Positions 33,320-41,927 of a stretch of 64,000 nt of DNA are shown here, one piece after another. The translations under genes were made by a program, and so were the position numbers. Location of the stretch: NCBI RefSeq assembly GCF_011320225.1, contig NZ_JAAOEN010000003.1, positions 62,001-126,000 on the forward strand. Direction: 5' to 3'. Below the pieces are notes generated by a model. It worked only from the letters and a program-made list of their open reading frames with translations. It made no database searches and was not told the DNA's origin. Position 1 is the first letter of the stretch. Each line of letters begins with the position of its first letter. Source of the stretch: Phytoactinopolyspora limicola. GTDB taxonomy: Bacteria > Actinomycetota > Actinomycetes > Jiangellales > Jiangellaceae.

Positions 33320-34735
33320 TCACTGGGCCAGGAGATCCAAGGCTTGCTCGGCAATGCGTACGAGGCGCAACTCGTCGGCCAGATCCGCGGCGGAGTTGGC
33401 GGCGAGCTGGATGATCAACACGTGCGGCACGTCGTCGGCGTCCTCCAGATACCACGACAACACGAAGACGCCTGGTGCGCTGCCACCCTTGTAGGCCGCA
33501 TAGGGCCAGACGTCGCCGTCGACCGCTACGCCGGGATTGAGGGCCAGCAGGTTGCGGGTGATGCCGGAGCTGTCCTCGGCGGCGAGGACCTGTACACCGA
33601 GATGGGCCGCGGCGACGTCTGTCGCGCTGGCGAACCAATCCACCCCGGCGGTCCAGGCCACGTCGGTGATGTCAGCTGGAGCGACACCGAGCGCGCCCGG
33701 GGGCACCGCGTCGAGTAGGTCGCCGCGGCGCTGGGCGTCGGCATCACTCCAGCTATCGCGGAGCCGCGGGTCCGACCACGCCAGGTGGAACAACTCCCGG
33801 GTGGTGATGAACGGCTCCAGCAGGTCGGGCTGGTGGTGACCCATAGCGGCCGCCGCGGCCTCGACCGCGTCGCGACCGACCAGGTCGATGAGCAGATCGG
33901 TGGCCGTGTTGTCGCTGATGGAGATCATCTTCTCGGCGGCGTCGGCGACCGAGACGAGGGTACCTTCGGCGGCGTCCTGCAACTGGCCGGTGGGCAGGCT
34001 GCGCACGTCGTCGGTCACGACCAGCTCGTCGTCCCAGGCGATCTCGCCGTCCAGCACGGCCTGTTGGACTGCCCCCAGGACGTACAGCTTGGCCGTCGAG
34101 CCCAGCGGGCGGGCGGTAGCGGGGTCGAGGGAGTGGATCTCTTGCCAGGTGCCGTCGTGGTCGCGGGCGGCGTAGATGCCGACGTCGGCGCCGGTGGCCG
34201 TCAGCAACTCGTCCACCTCGGCCCAGGTGGCGATCTCCGGAGGGGGGTCGTGGGGCGCCACGGTGAGTGTGCCGATCCGGCCGTCGTCGTCGACCAGCAG
34301 GGTGAGTAGCCAACCGGTGTCGTCGGCGCCGGAGAGCTGGACCCGGGCCGCGTCGTCGCTGCCCTCGTAGCCGACGACGGTAAACGGGCCGAGCTGCCGC
34401 AGACCATTAAACGTCAGCGCCACCTGCGGCGCGGGAACCTCGTCGAGGAACGCCTCGGAGAACCGTTCTTCGGCGGTGTCGGCGTCGGGCCCGGTCTCGG
34501 AGTGCAGTTCGCGCAGGACCCAGGTGACCTGTTCACCGGCCGGCGTCGCGGGAACGTGGGTGTCCGTACCGTCCGGGGTGGCGGGTGCGGTCGGCGTGTG
34601 GCCACCGTCGGTGTCGGGCGGGTGGGCAGCTCCGTCGTCGCCGGAACCGCAGGCGACAAGTAGGCATCCGGCCAGGACGCCGACAGCGAGCTGAGCCCGG
34701 CGGTGCCGGCGCCGACGGGGATGACCGGGGTGCAT
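33320..34735 (-). CDS. class A beta-lactamase-like lipoprotein
   Basis: 471 aa. Lipoprotein signal ends LLVAC (Cys about 29), then a Pro/Thr/Asp-rich linker (about 30-70), an ORF-specific NTF2-like region (about 70-175; CPBP-type), and a serine beta-lactamase domain with STAK (about 217-220), SDNTAT (SDN loop) and KGGSAPG (KTG equivalent). ATG 34735 has GAGGAG 8 nt upstream. It could be a beta-lactamase, a DD-peptidase or an inactive relative; the KGG in place of KTG and the absence of a clear ExxLN omega loop leave this open. Minus-strand neighbour of the SOD-like gene. Confidence 0.82.
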   Translation of the reverse strand: MHPGHPRRRRHRRAQLAVGVLAGCLLVACGSGDDGAAHPPDTDGGHTPTAPATPDGTDTHVPATPAGEQVTWVLRELHSETGPDADTAEERFSEAFLDEVPAPQVALTFNGLRQLGPFTVVGYEGSDDAARVQLSGADDTGWLLTLLVDDDGRIGTLTVAPHDPPPEIATWAEVDELLTATGADVGIYAARDHDGTWQEIHSLDPATARPLGSTAKLYVLGAVQQAVLDGEIAWDDELVVTDDVRSLPTGQLQDAAEGTLVSVADAAEKMISISDNTATDLLIDLVGRDAVEAAAAAMGHHQPDLLEPFITTRELFHLAWSDPRLRDSWSDADAQRRGDLLDAVPPGALGVAPADITDVAWTAGVDWFASATDVAAAHLGVQVLAAEDSSGITRNLLALNPGVAVDGDVWPYAAYKGGSAPGVFVLSWYLEDADDVPHVLIIQLAANSAADLADELRLVRIAEQALDLLAQ

Positions 34736-35083
34736 TGGTGGCGCTCCTCACGGGCGGACGGGTGGACGGTCGCCGGCGCGGGACAGCGTGGGACGGCGTG
34801 GTGCTCACAGTCTCGCAGGTCGCCGGCCGGATCGGTTGAGTGGGCAAGAAGAATCATGACGTGCTGGCAACCAAAAGTCAGATGCCAAGTCATGACTCTA
34901 CCCGTGACTACTTAGGTGAGTTCCTTAGAAGGGTCGGAACGAGAAAAGAAGAAATTTGCAAAAACTCTTTACCTCGCCACGAGTCATCGCTAGAGTCATC
35001 GCCATGACCCGCCGGATCAACCAGAATGGCTAGCCAGAGACGTCGGGTCGAGAAAACCGGAGACACTCGGAGGGAGGCGGCTC
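34736..35083. promoter_or_regulatory. 348-bp intergenic region with AT-rich promoter-like segment
   Basis: Contains a palindrome AGTCATGACT at 34888-34897, an AT-rich stretch at about 34938-34975 that stands out from the GC-rich surroundings, and direct GAGTCATCGC repeats near 34980-35000. It separates the beta-lactamase-like gene (minus) from the small peptide gene (plus) and should carry both promoters. Confidence 0.45.
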
Positions 35084-35164
35084 ATGGGACTTTTGGATTC
35101 GCTACTCGACACGCTCGGTGGCCTGATCGACGACGTTCTGGCGTTGATCCTCGGCCTGCTGTAA
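35084..35164 (+). CDS. 26-residue amphipathic, Leu-rich peptide
   Basis: ATG 35084 is preceded by GGAGGGAGG at good spacing, one of the best ribosome-binding sites in the window. The peptide starts MGLLDSLLDTLGG and ends ALILGLL: 11 Leu, 4 Asp, no basic residue and no Cys. Leu/Ile and Asp alternate so that the first 18 residues would form an amphipathic helix, followed by a hydrophobic tail. In size and pattern it resembles acidic phenol-soluble modulins or other membrane-active peptides, but no homology is claimed. A 14-bp hairpin 120 bp downstream could end the transcript. It is too short for usual gene finders. Confidence 0.6.
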   Translation: MGLLDSLLDTLGGLIDDVLALILGLL

Positions 35165-35284
35165 ATGCCCGTCGGGCCTCCCTCTAGAGGTCCTCACCTA
35201 GAGATTCGGACATCGGCCGGCAGGCGCGGCGCGGGGGAACGCGACGGCAGTCCGGATAAGAACGAGTTCCATCGCACGGGGGAT

Positions 35285-35330
35285 ATGGTCCGCGTGTGTC
35301 AGCTCATCAAAGCTGCCACACGCGGACCAT
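35285..35330. terminator. 14-bp hairpin downstream of small peptide gene
   Basis: ATGGTCCGCGTGTG (35285-35298) pairs perfectly with 35317-35330. The 18-nt loop has an internal AGCT/AGCT pair, and a T-rich TCATTTGTCTT follows. It could terminate the peptide transcript, and it also lies 55 bp after the nucleotidase stop on the other strand. Confidence 0.7.
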
Positions 35331-35384
35331 TCATTTGTCTTCACCCATAATGTCGCGAATAGGCAGAGTCGATTTCGCGGCAAT

Positions 35385-36809
35385 TCACCGATCGGTCGGG
35401 AGTTGGTCATGCGGCAGACTGGTCCGCGCCGCCCGAAGGTACGCGTACGGGGTGCGGAGCCGGAAGTTCGCCACCCGCGACGTGTAGACATCGGCGTAGC
35501 GCTCCACTTGCCGAGCGAACAAACTTTTGTCGTTGCCGGCCCGCATCAGCGGGCCCCACGTGGAGTTGCCCAACTCGGCGGCGGCCTTCGCCAAGGGCGT
35601 GATCCGCAGATCCAGCTCTCGAAGCCGCTCCAGCAGCGAGCCGATCGACGGAGTGTTCACCAGCGCGGAGGTGTCGCCATCGTGATCGGCGGCATGTTTG
35701 GCCTGCGCCAGGCGGGTCTGCGCCACGACGTCCTCGAGCTCGATCTTCTCGTGCATCAACCGGACCAGCTCGGCTTCATCCGACGCGAAGCGTGCGGCGT
35801 CACCGATCTCGGCCTCCAACTCGCGCATGATCAGCGCCGTGCGCCACCGCAGCACCGACTTGGTCACGTGGACGTCGCCGAACAAGTGATCACCGGCGTA
35901 GAGGATCTGCGCACCGTCGAGGCCCAGGCTGCGCTCCACCAGGCGGGCAGACGCCCCGTGGTAGACATCACCCATCCGCAGCAGGCCCCGATGCGGCTGC
36001 ATGAGGCCCCGATCGGTGTCGACGATCTGAAAGGCCGGGCCGTCCTCGGCGAAGAACCGGGGTTTGGCGGCCGACACCACCACGAGATCGAACAGATCTC
36101 GCCACGATCCGGTGGGGACATGCTGATCGAAGGTGAAGCTCATCATGTCGCGGGTGTAAGACCACTCGCTGTTGGTGATCAGCATCAGCCGCTTGCCCGC
36201 CAGCCGCTGGTCGAGCAACGTCTGGGCGGTCTCGCCGTCGACGACGCAGAAGCGCTGCGGGTCGGCGGCGATCTCCGCCTTCAGCGTTCCGATGGCGTGC
36301 GACTCGTCGAGCGCCGACGACACCGCGTGGTACAGCTCGTCATACCCCATCGGGCCGTCGATCAGGTCGGCGTCGAGCCGGTCCACCAGCTGTGCGTACA
36401 GCGCCGCCTCAGAAATGGAGAACATGGTGTTGAGAAACCGGAACCGCCGCTCGCCGAGGTCCACGAACACCCCCGCGTAGGTGCGTCGCAACTCCTCGAA
36501 CGACAACTGCCGGGTACCATGCTGAGCCTGGATGACGTAGCCGAAACGGGTGGCCTTGACGAGGTTGCCGAGATCGAGGTCGATCACCAGCCCTTGGAGG
36601 TAGCGGTCGGCGTCGAAAGCAACGTCGTGGACGGGGAATCCCCGCTCGCTGAGCAGCCGGCGGGCATGCTCGAAAGCTGCTCCCTCCCACTCGTCGGTGC
36701 GGTAGTGGATGAGCGTGTAGTCCATGTCGTAGCCGACCGCCTCGACCGACCGCAGGTTGAGCGTGCGGTTGGCGTAGACGTCACGCTCGGGATCGGCGGC
36801 TGGTGTCAT
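35385..36809 (-). CDS. HAD-IG family 5'-nucleotidase
   Basis: 474 aa from ATG 36809. HAD motif I is GYDMDYTLIHY (about 24-34) with DMD nucleophile; motif II is LITNSEWSYT (about 205); motif III/IV lies in LYAGDHLFGDV. This architecture matches the cytosolic purine 5'-nucleotidase-like HAD-IG proteins found sporadically in bacteria. It should dephosphorylate nucleoside monophosphates in the cytoplasm. The upstream extension of the open frame is not used, since ATG gives MTPAADPERDVY just before the conserved start. Confidence 0.9.
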   Translation of the reverse strand: MTPAADPERDVYANRTLNLRSVEAVGYDMDYTLIHYRTDEWEGAAFEHARRLLSERGFPVHDVAFDADRYLQGLVIDLDLGNLVKATRFGYVIQAQHGTRQLSFEELRRTYAGVFVDLGERRFRFLNTMFSISEAALYAQLVDRLDADLIDGPMGYDELYHAVSSALDESHAIGTLKAEIAADPQRFCVVDGETAQTLLDQRLAGKRLMLITNSEWSYTRDMMSFTFDQHVPTGSWRDLFDLVVVSAAKPRFFAEDGPAFQIVDTDRGLMQPHRGLLRMGDVYHGASARLVERSLGLDGAQILYAGDHLFGDVHVTKSVLRWRTALIMRELEAEIGDAARFASDEAELVRLMHEKIELEDVVAQTRLAQAKHAADHDGDTSALVNTPSIGSLLERLRELDLRITPLAKAAAELGNSTWGPLMRAGNDKSLFARQVERYADVYTSRVANFRLRTPYAYLRAARTSLPHDQLPTDR

Positions 36810-36968
36810 TCTTCGTCTCCCACGTTCAGCGCATGCGCGGGGTCCCGGAGACCCGGCTCCCACCATCTCATCTCGACGTCCGGACAGGTGGCACGGGCGC
36901 CGGGCCGTTGCCTGATCGTGGTCATTTGGGTCCGCCTCGACGGCATGACGACGGCTCCGACCGGGGAT

Positions 36969-37003
36969 GATCTGCATCACATCGGCGAGCCGATGTGCAG
37001 ATC
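36969..37003 (+). promoter_or_regulatory. 35-nt hairpin in leader of DUF4193 gene
   Basis: Nested dyad: outer GATCTGC/GCAGATC and inner ACATCGGC/GCCGATGT around GA, 150 bp upstream of the DUF4193 start. A second perfect hairpin follows at 37054-37081. Together they look like a structured 5' leader or attenuator. Confidence 0.5.
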
Positions 37004-37053
37004 GGGTAAGAAATCAGGCACAATCTCGGCGCTGGACCGGGCACAACCGCGGG

Positions 37054-37081
37054 CCTTCGTGCGTTACGAAAGGCACGAAGG
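37054..37081 (+). promoter_or_regulatory. second leader hairpin of DUF4193 gene
   Basis: CCTTCGTGC (37054-37062) pairs perfectly with GCACGAAGG (37073-37081) around a 10-nt loop. The rest of the 343-bp gap 36810-37152 shows no gene. Confidence 0.5.
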
Positions 37082-37126
37082 ATCGTGGAATGGCCTGAAG
37101 CCACACCAACAAGAGAACTGACTGCT

Positions 37127-37143
37127 ATGTGCCCAGCGAGGGG
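37127..37143 (+). repeat. 17-bp repeat shared with 33269-33285
   Basis: ATGTGCCCAGCGAGGGG occurs exactly at 33269-33285 and here, where it holds the ribosome-binding site of the DUF4193 gene. At the first site it lies inside a CGACAT...ATGTCG dyad between the SOD-like and beta-lactamase-like genes. Confidence 0.7.
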
Positions 37144-37152
37144 GACAGCCCG

Positions 37153-37452
37153 ATGGCAACCGATTACGACGCACCACGCAAGACCGACGACGAGATCTCC
37201 GAAGACTCCATCGAAGAGCTGAAGAACCGGCGGATCGACAAATCCTCCGGCATCGTCGACGTCGACGAGTCCGAGCTAGCCGAGTCGCTTGAGCTTCCCG
37301 GCGCCGACTTGTCCAACGAGGAGCTCGCTGTGCGGGTCCTGCCGCGGCAGGCCGATGAGTTCACGTGCAGCCGATGCTTCCTCGTCCACCACCGCAGCCA
37401 GCTGGCCAAGGAGGAACGCGGACAGTTCATCTGCCGCGACTGCGCCGCCTAA
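37153..37452 (+). CDS. DUF4193 zinc-ribbon-like protein
   Basis: 99 aa from ATG 37153. Acidic N-terminal half (DYDAPRKTDDEISEDSIEELKNRR), then CSRC and CRDC pairs (about 77-80, 94-97) with two His between (VHHRSQL), forming a likely zinc ribbon. Strongly conserved in actinobacteria beside dut and related to RNA polymerase-associated or similar small regulatory proteins; the role is unknown. The 3' end overlaps the convergent DUF3093 gene by 4 bp. Two hairpins lie in its leader. Confidence 0.88.
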   Translation: MATDYDAPRKTDDEISEDSIEELKNRRIDKSSGIVDVDESELAESLELPGADLSNEELAVRVLPRQADEFTCSRCFLVHHRSQLAKEERGQFICRDCAA

Positions 37453-37946
37453 GCGCTCCCAGCCTCCTCGCGCGCCGCCCCGATCACGGCTGCCAGCCGT
37501 TCGGGGCGGCGGCTGGACAGCAGCCAGTACGGCGTCGGGTCGTCGTCGTCCACGACCTCGATCCGGATCACGGGGGTGATGTAGCCACGAACCAGGTAGT
37601 AGGCGGTTGGACTCAGGTCGCGTCCACGGGCGGTACGGGCCGCCTCGCCGTGCAGCACCTCGACGGTGCCCACGGCGTGCAGAGGCAGCCGCGCCGGTCC
37701 GGCGGTCAACATTCCGCCGGCCACCTGGATCCGTGGCCGACCGTAGGCGATGAGCACCGACCCACCGACGACGAAGAGCCCGGCCGCGACCGGGACCGAC
37801 ACACGAGGGCCATAGACATGCTGGTAGATCAGCCAGACCGACCCCAACAGGCCCAGCATGAGCAGCCACCAGGACAGCGGAGCGGACAGCCGCTCGCGGT
37901 AGCGGGTAGCGCCGTTCGCGGAGGACGGATCCGAACTCCTGGTCAT
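37449..37946 (-). CDS. DUF3093 membrane protein
   Basis: 165 aa from ATG 37946. RYRERLSAPLSWWLLM near residue 15 is the family start; two TM helices (about 24-44 and 50-68) are followed by a PH-like beta-rich cytoplasmic domain ending in YWLLSSRRPERLAAVI. Function unknown. Divergent from dut, with 53 bp between starts. Confidence 0.88.
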   Translation of the reverse strand: MTRSSDPSSANGATRYRERLSAPLSWWLLMLGLLGSVWLIYQHVYGPRVSVPVAAGLFVVGGSVLIAYGRPRIQVAGGMLTAGPARLPLHAVGTVEVLHGEAARTARGRDLSPTAYYLVRGYITPVIRIEVVDDDDPTPYWLLSSRRPERLAAVIGAAREEAGSA

Positions 37947-37999
37947 AATCAGCAGGGTGCCACGCTCACAGCAGTGCGGCACGGGTAGGGTCGACGGGC

Positions 38000-38464
38000 G
38001 TGAGCGACGTACCGAACTCTCCAGCAACTCCCGTCGAGGTCCTGGTCACCCGGCTCGACGGCGGCATTCCGATGCCGTCGTACGCACACCCCGGTGACGC
38101 CGGTGCCGACCTCGTCACCACCGAGGCGGTCACCATCAAGCCGGGTGAGCGGGCTCTGGTCGGTACAGGCATCGCGATAGCGTTGCCCGCGGGCTACGCT
38201 GCTTTCGTGCACCCGCGCTCCGGGCTGGCGCATCGACTCGGGGTCAGCATTGTCAACACCCCCGGCACTGTGGATGCTGGATACCGGGGCGAGATCAAAG
38301 TTTTGCTGGTCAACCATGACCTCCGTGAGCCCGCTGTGTTCGAGCGGGGAGACCGCATCGCCCAGCTCGTGGTGCAGCGCGTTGAACGTGCCGCCTTTCA
38401 CGAGGTGGAGCGGCTACCCGGATCGGCTCGCGGCGACGGTGGATACGGTTCGACTGGGCGCTAG
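38000..38464 (+). CDS. dut: dUTP diphosphatase
   Basis: 154 aa from GTG 38000. All five dUTPase motifs are visible: [46 protein letters not shown] and the C-terminal [10 protein letters not shown] that closes over the nucleotide. It hydrolyses dUTP to dUMP, keeping uracil out of DNA and supplying thymidylate synthesis. Divergent from the DUF3093 gene. Confidence 0.96.
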   Translation: MSDVPNSPATPVEVLVTRLDGGIPMPSYAHPGDAGADLVTTEAVTIKPGERALVGTGIAIALPAGYAAFVHPRSGLAHRLGVSIVNTPGTVDAGYRGEIKVLLVNHDLREPAVFERGDRIAQLVVQRVERAAFHEVERLPGSARGDGGYGSTGR

Positions 38465-38566
38465 TGTGCCGCACACTAGTGTCGATGGTCGACGGCTTGG
38501 GTCATCCCAGGTCGCCGACCCGCCACACTGGTGGCGGCCACGAGCAGACGTAGGGAGTTAGTGCAG

Positions 38567-39394
38567 GTGTTCCGACGCCGACGACGAGACGAGCAGTCGC
38601 GCGAACCGCGGCCGGACAACACCGCGGCCGAATCGGCCGAGCCGGAGGCAACCTCGGCCGCGGACCCATCCGAGGGGTCCGGGCCGGCGGACCGTCCCAA
38701 CGGCCCGTACGACTCCACCGAGGTCGACCTCGACACGATCCGGACCGAACGCATCGACCTCGGTGGGCTGCTGATCCGCGGCGTCGAGGGGATGAAGATC
38801 CAGCTACAGGTCGACAAGCGCTCCGGCCGGGGCACGAGTGTGCTCCTGGCGGTCGGCGAGGCCGCCGTACAACTGGTGGCGGTGGCCGCGCCCCGCAGCT
38901 CTGGCCTGTGGGAGCAGACCAGACTCCAGATCACCACCGACGCCCAGCGCCGCGGCGGCAGTGCACAGGAAGGCACCGGTCCGTTCGGCACCGAGGTGCG
39001 CCTCGTCATTCCGGTCACCACGAAAGACGGCAAGAAGGGGGCCCAGCCGTCCCGGGTCTCCGGCATCGACGGTCCCCGGTGGATGGTGCGGGCGACCTTC
39101 CTCGGTAAGGCGATCACCGACGCCGCGGCTTTCCAACGGCTGGTGGACGTCGTGCGCCAGGTGGTCGTAGTGCGTGGCGACACCCCGATGCCACCCGGTG
39201 AGGTCATCGCTTTGCAGCCGCCGGGCCGCAAAGAAGCCGACACCGACGTCGAGGCTGAGTCGGACGTCGAGGCAGATGACGTCGAGGCAGATGACGACGC
39301 GGCGGACGATGTCGAGGCAGATGACGACGCGGGCCCCACGATCACCGATGCCGAGGCAGGGCCTGATCCGGAGCAATCGGAGCCGGAGAGGTGA
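38567..39394 (+). CDS. DUF3710 family protein
   Basis: 275 aa from GTG 38567 (VFRRRRRDEQ), GGGAG upstream. Basic start, acidic low-complexity region (about 20-60), the conserved DUF3710 core (about 65-220: RIDLGGLLI, GPRWMVRATFLGKA), and a highly acidic C-terminal tail with imperfect DVEADD repeats. Function unknown; part of the conserved actinobacterial dut neighbourhood. GTGA overlap with the DUF3159 gene. Confidence 0.9.
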   Translation: MFRRRRRDEQSREPRPDNTAAESAEPEATSAADPSEGSGPADRPNGPYDSTEVDLDTIRTERIDLGGLLIRGVEGMKIQLQVDKRSGRGTSVLLAVGEAAVQLVAVAAPRSSGLWEQTRLQITTDAQRRGGSAQEGTGPFGTEVRLVIPVTTKDGKKGAQPSRVSGIDGPRWMVRATFLGKAITDAAAFQRLVDVVRQVVVVRGDTPMPPGEVIALQPPGRKEADTDVEAESDVEADDVEADDDAADDVEADDDAGPTITDAEAGPDPEQSEPER

Positions 39395-40305
39395 GCCCAG
39401 ACCAGCCGCGTGCCGGCGGCGCCGCGGAGGGTAGCCGCCCCACGGGCGACAGCCGCCCGGAAGACCTGAGTACTGAGGCAGAGTTGGGCCACCAGGCCGG
39501 TGCAGCGGGCCCGTCGGGTTCGCCGGAGCACCTGCCGCCTCGCCCGCGAGGCGGCTGGATGGCCAGCCTCGCCTCCGACGACCGGTTCGCCGCCAAGAAC
39601 GCCCTGACCCCGGGTGCGTTGCTCGATGCGGGACTCCCGCTAGCGCTGTTCACCGCGGTCTACACCATCGGTGGCCGGGACCTGACGTTGTCGTTGTGGG
39701 CAGCGCTGGGCACGGGTGCGCTCCTTGCGGTGATCCGGCTGGTCCGGCGGGAACCGATGCAGAGCGTGATCGCGGGTTTCCTTGGGGTTGGGGTGGCGGT
39801 GTTCTGGGCCAGCCGCACCGGCCGGGCGGAGGACGTGTTCCTGCCCGGACTACTCATCAACGTCGGTTACGGCCTGGCGTTCCTGGTCTCCATCGTGGTG
39901 CGCTGGCCACTGGTGGGGATCCTGGTGGGGCTGGCCACCGGCATGGGTACGTCGTGGCGGCGTGATCCAGTCCTGATGAAGGCGTTGATGAAAGCGTCGG
40001 CGCTGTGGGTCGGGATGTTCGCCTTCCGGCTGGCCGTGCAGGCACCCCTGTACTTTGCGGGAGAAGAACAGCTTGGCTGGCTGGCCAGTGCTCGACTCGC
40101 GATGGGTGCACCGCTGTTCCTGCTGGTCGCCTACGTGTCGTGGCTCATCATCCGGCCGGCGTTCCGCGCACACCAGCAACGAGCGTCGGTGGCGGGGCAG
40201 CAGGAGGAGATCCCTACCGGTCAGCGGCAGCCCGGCGGCCATGAGGCGGCGAGCCCCGACCATGACCCATCCGCCGGTACGAGCGGTTCCGATCCGCATC
40301 GCTGA
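39391..40305 (+). CDS. DUF3159 integral membrane protein
   Basis: 304 aa from GTG 39391, overlapping the DUF3710 stop by 4 bp. Disordered N-terminus (about 1-65), then about six TM segments with the DUF3159 core (LALFTAVYTIGGRDLTLSLWAA; ASALWVGMFAFRLAVQAPLYFAG), and a polar Gln/His/Ser-rich tail. Role unknown. Convergent with trkA, with repeats in the gap. Confidence 0.9.
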   Translation: MSPDQPRAGGAAEGSRPTGDSRPEDLSTEAELGHQAGAAGPSGSPEHLPPRPRGGWMASLASDDRFAAKNALTPGALLDAGLPLALFTAVYTIGGRDLTLSLWAALGTGALLAVIRLVRREPMQSVIAGFLGVGVAVFWASRTGRAEDVFLPGLLINVGYGLAFLVSIVVRWPLVGILVGLATGMGTSWRRDPVLMKALMKASALWVGMFAFRLAVQAPLYFAGEEQLGWLASARLAMGAPLFLLVAYVSWLIIRPAFRAHQQRASVAGQQEEIPTGQRQPGGHEAASPDHDPSAGTSGSDPHR

Positions 40306-40599
40306 CGTCGGGCCGGCCCAACACGGAGCGATGTTGCTGCACGGAGTGAGGTCGGTGCGTCGACGGAGTGAACGACGTGCGGCGGTAGCGACAGTTTCGG
40401 CACTCCATACCTGCACCAGCTCCACTCCCTGCACCAGCTCCACTCCGTGCACTAGCCGCCACGGGCGACCATGGCGGTGGCCATAAGGAGGCTTGTTGTT
40501 GCCTGGGCCGCAATAAGGAGGCTTGTGGTCGTGCGGTGGTGGCCGTAAGGAGGCTTGTTGTTGCCTGGGTCCGCGGTCCCAGGCCCGACGTGCCCGCCG
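40306..40599. repeat. repeat-rich convergent gap (AAGGAGGCTTGTTGTTGCC boxes, 18-bp tandem)
   Basis: Between the convergent DUF3159 and trkA genes. Two tandem copies of CTGCACCAGCTCCACTCC (40411-40446), an 11-bp inverted repeat TGCACGGAGTG (40338-40348 with 40441-40451), and three boxes of the form TAAGGAGGCTTGTTGTTGCC (40479-40508, 40512-40528, 40541-40569). The boxes relate to the CAACAACAAGGAGG elements of blocks B and C, with the central GGAGGC inverted against its flanks. Confidence 0.75.
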
Positions 40600-41262
40600 T
40601 CACCGTGGGGAGAGTAGGTCCTCCAACTGCTGCTCGCGCTCGGGCGCGGCGACGAAAAGCAGCTCGTCGCCGGATTCGAGCACCAGCTCGGCCTGCGGGC
40701 TGTGGACGTGCCGTCCCCGGATGATCGAGACGAGTGATGTGTCGCTCGGCCAGTGCAGGTCTGCCACGGCGGTGCCGACGATGGGGGAGTCGCTGGGCAG
40801 GGTGAGTTCGACGAGGTTGGCCTCGCCTTGCCGGAAGGTGAACAGCCGCACCAGCTCACCGACGCTGACGGCCTCTTCCACCAGCGCACTCATGATCCGC
40901 GGGGTGGAGACCGAGACGTCGACCCCCCAGCCCTCGGTGAACAGCCATTCGTTGTCCGGGTGGTTGACCCGTGCCACCACGCGCTTGACCGAGAACTCCG
41001 TCTTGGCCAGCAGTGACACGACGAGGTTCACTTTGTCGTCACCCGTGGCGGCGATGACGACGTCGCAGCGCTGTAGGGCAGCCTCCTCCAGGGTGGACAG
41101 CTCGCAGGCGTCGGCGAGCAGCCACTCGGCGTCGGGTACCGAGGCGGCCTTGATGGCGCTGGGGTCGCGGTCGACCAGCAGGACTTCGTGGCCGTTGCCG
41201 AGCAACTCGGTAGCGATGGAACGGCCGACGTTGCCGGCTCCGGCGATGGCGACGCGCATCAT
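40600..41262 (-). CDS. trkA: TrkA-type potassium-channel regulatory protein (first)
   Basis: 220 aa from ATG 41262 (GGAGAG 9 nt upstream). RCK domain: VAIAGAGNVGRSIATELLGNGHEVLLVDRDPSAI Rossmann start, ATGDDKVNLVVSLLAKTEF; C-terminal TrkA_C (about 140-218) with LESGDELLFVA. It gates K+ uptake by sensing NAD(H) or ATP. It is 5 bp downstream of a second TrkA-like gene; no TrkH-like subunit is in the window. Confidence 0.92.
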   Translation of the reverse strand: MMRVAIAGAGNVGRSIATELLGNGHEVLLVDRDPSAIKAASVPDAEWLLADACELSTLEEAALQRCDVVIAATGDDKVNLVVSLLAKTEFSVKRVVARVNHPDNEWLFTEGWGVDVSVSTPRIMSALVEEAVSVGELVRLFTFRQGEANLVELTLPSDSPIVGTAVADLHWPSDTSLVSIIRGRHVHSPQAELVLESGDELLFVAAPEREQQLEDLLSPR

Positions 41263-41267
41263 GGGTG

Positions 41268-41927
41268 TCAGCTCTCCGTTCCGCCGGTGATGAGGTGGAG
41301 GAGGCGGGACACCCCGACGTCGGGCATCATCGTGTGGACGCGGTCGCCCTCCTCCAGCAGCGTATCTCCGCCCGGGATGATGCTCTGGCCGAGCCGGCTC
41401 AGTAGTGCCACTCTGGTACCGGTGACCTGTTCGAGTACCCGGACCGGGCTGCCGACCCATTTGGCGCCGACGGGAGCTTCGGTCAACCGCACCGTGCCGG
41501 AGGGGTCGACCCATTCGGCGGCCGCTTCTTCCGGCAGCACTCGGCGTAGCACCTGGTTGGCCGCCCAGCGCACCGTGGCCACGGTGGGAATCCCCAGCCG
41601 CTCGTAGACCTCCGCGCGTCCAGGATCGTAGATGCGGGCGACGACGTTGTCGACGCCGAACGTCTCGCGGGCTACTCGGGCGGAGATGATGTTGGAGTTG
41701 TCGCCGCTGCTGACCGCGGCGAACGCACCAGCGTCGGCGATTCCGGCCTCGTGCAGGACGGAGCGTTCGAAGCCGACCCCGGTGACCGTCCGTCCTTCGA
41801 ATCCCGGGCGGAGGCGTCGGAAGGCGTCCGGGTTGCGGTCGACGATGGCCACCGAATGACCCCGCGCCTCGAGGCTGTGCGCCAGGCTGGACCCGACTCG
41901 GCCGCAGCCCATGATGACGATGTGCAT
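41268..41927 (-). CDS. TrkA-type potassium-channel regulatory protein (second)
   Basis: 219 aa from ATG 41927 (GGAGG upstream). IVIMGCGRVGSSLAHSLEARGHSVAIVDRNPDAF, then AVSSGDNSNIISARVARE and a TrkA_C domain (GGDTLLEEGDRVHTMMP). It probably forms a hetero-octameric ring with the adjacent TrkA. Divergent from the RNA methyltransferase gene, about 230 bp apart, in which I see nothing else. Confidence 0.92.
   Translation of the reverse strand: MHIVIMGCGRVGSSLAHSLEARGHSVAIVDRNPDAFRRLRPGFEGRTVTGVGFERSVLHEAGIADAGAFAAVSSGDNSNIISARVARETFGVDNVVARIYDPGRAEVYERLGIPTVATVRWAANQVLRRVLPEEAAAEWVDPSGTVRLTEAPVGAKWVGSPVRVLEQVTGTRVALLSRLGQSIIPGGDTLLEEGDRVHTMMPDVGVSRLLHLITGGTES

Noticed and set aside
34888-35000. 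Origin or parS-like site in the AT-rich stretch
   Set aside because: Only one AGTCATGACT palindrome and short direct repeats; no clustered DnaA or ParB boxes.
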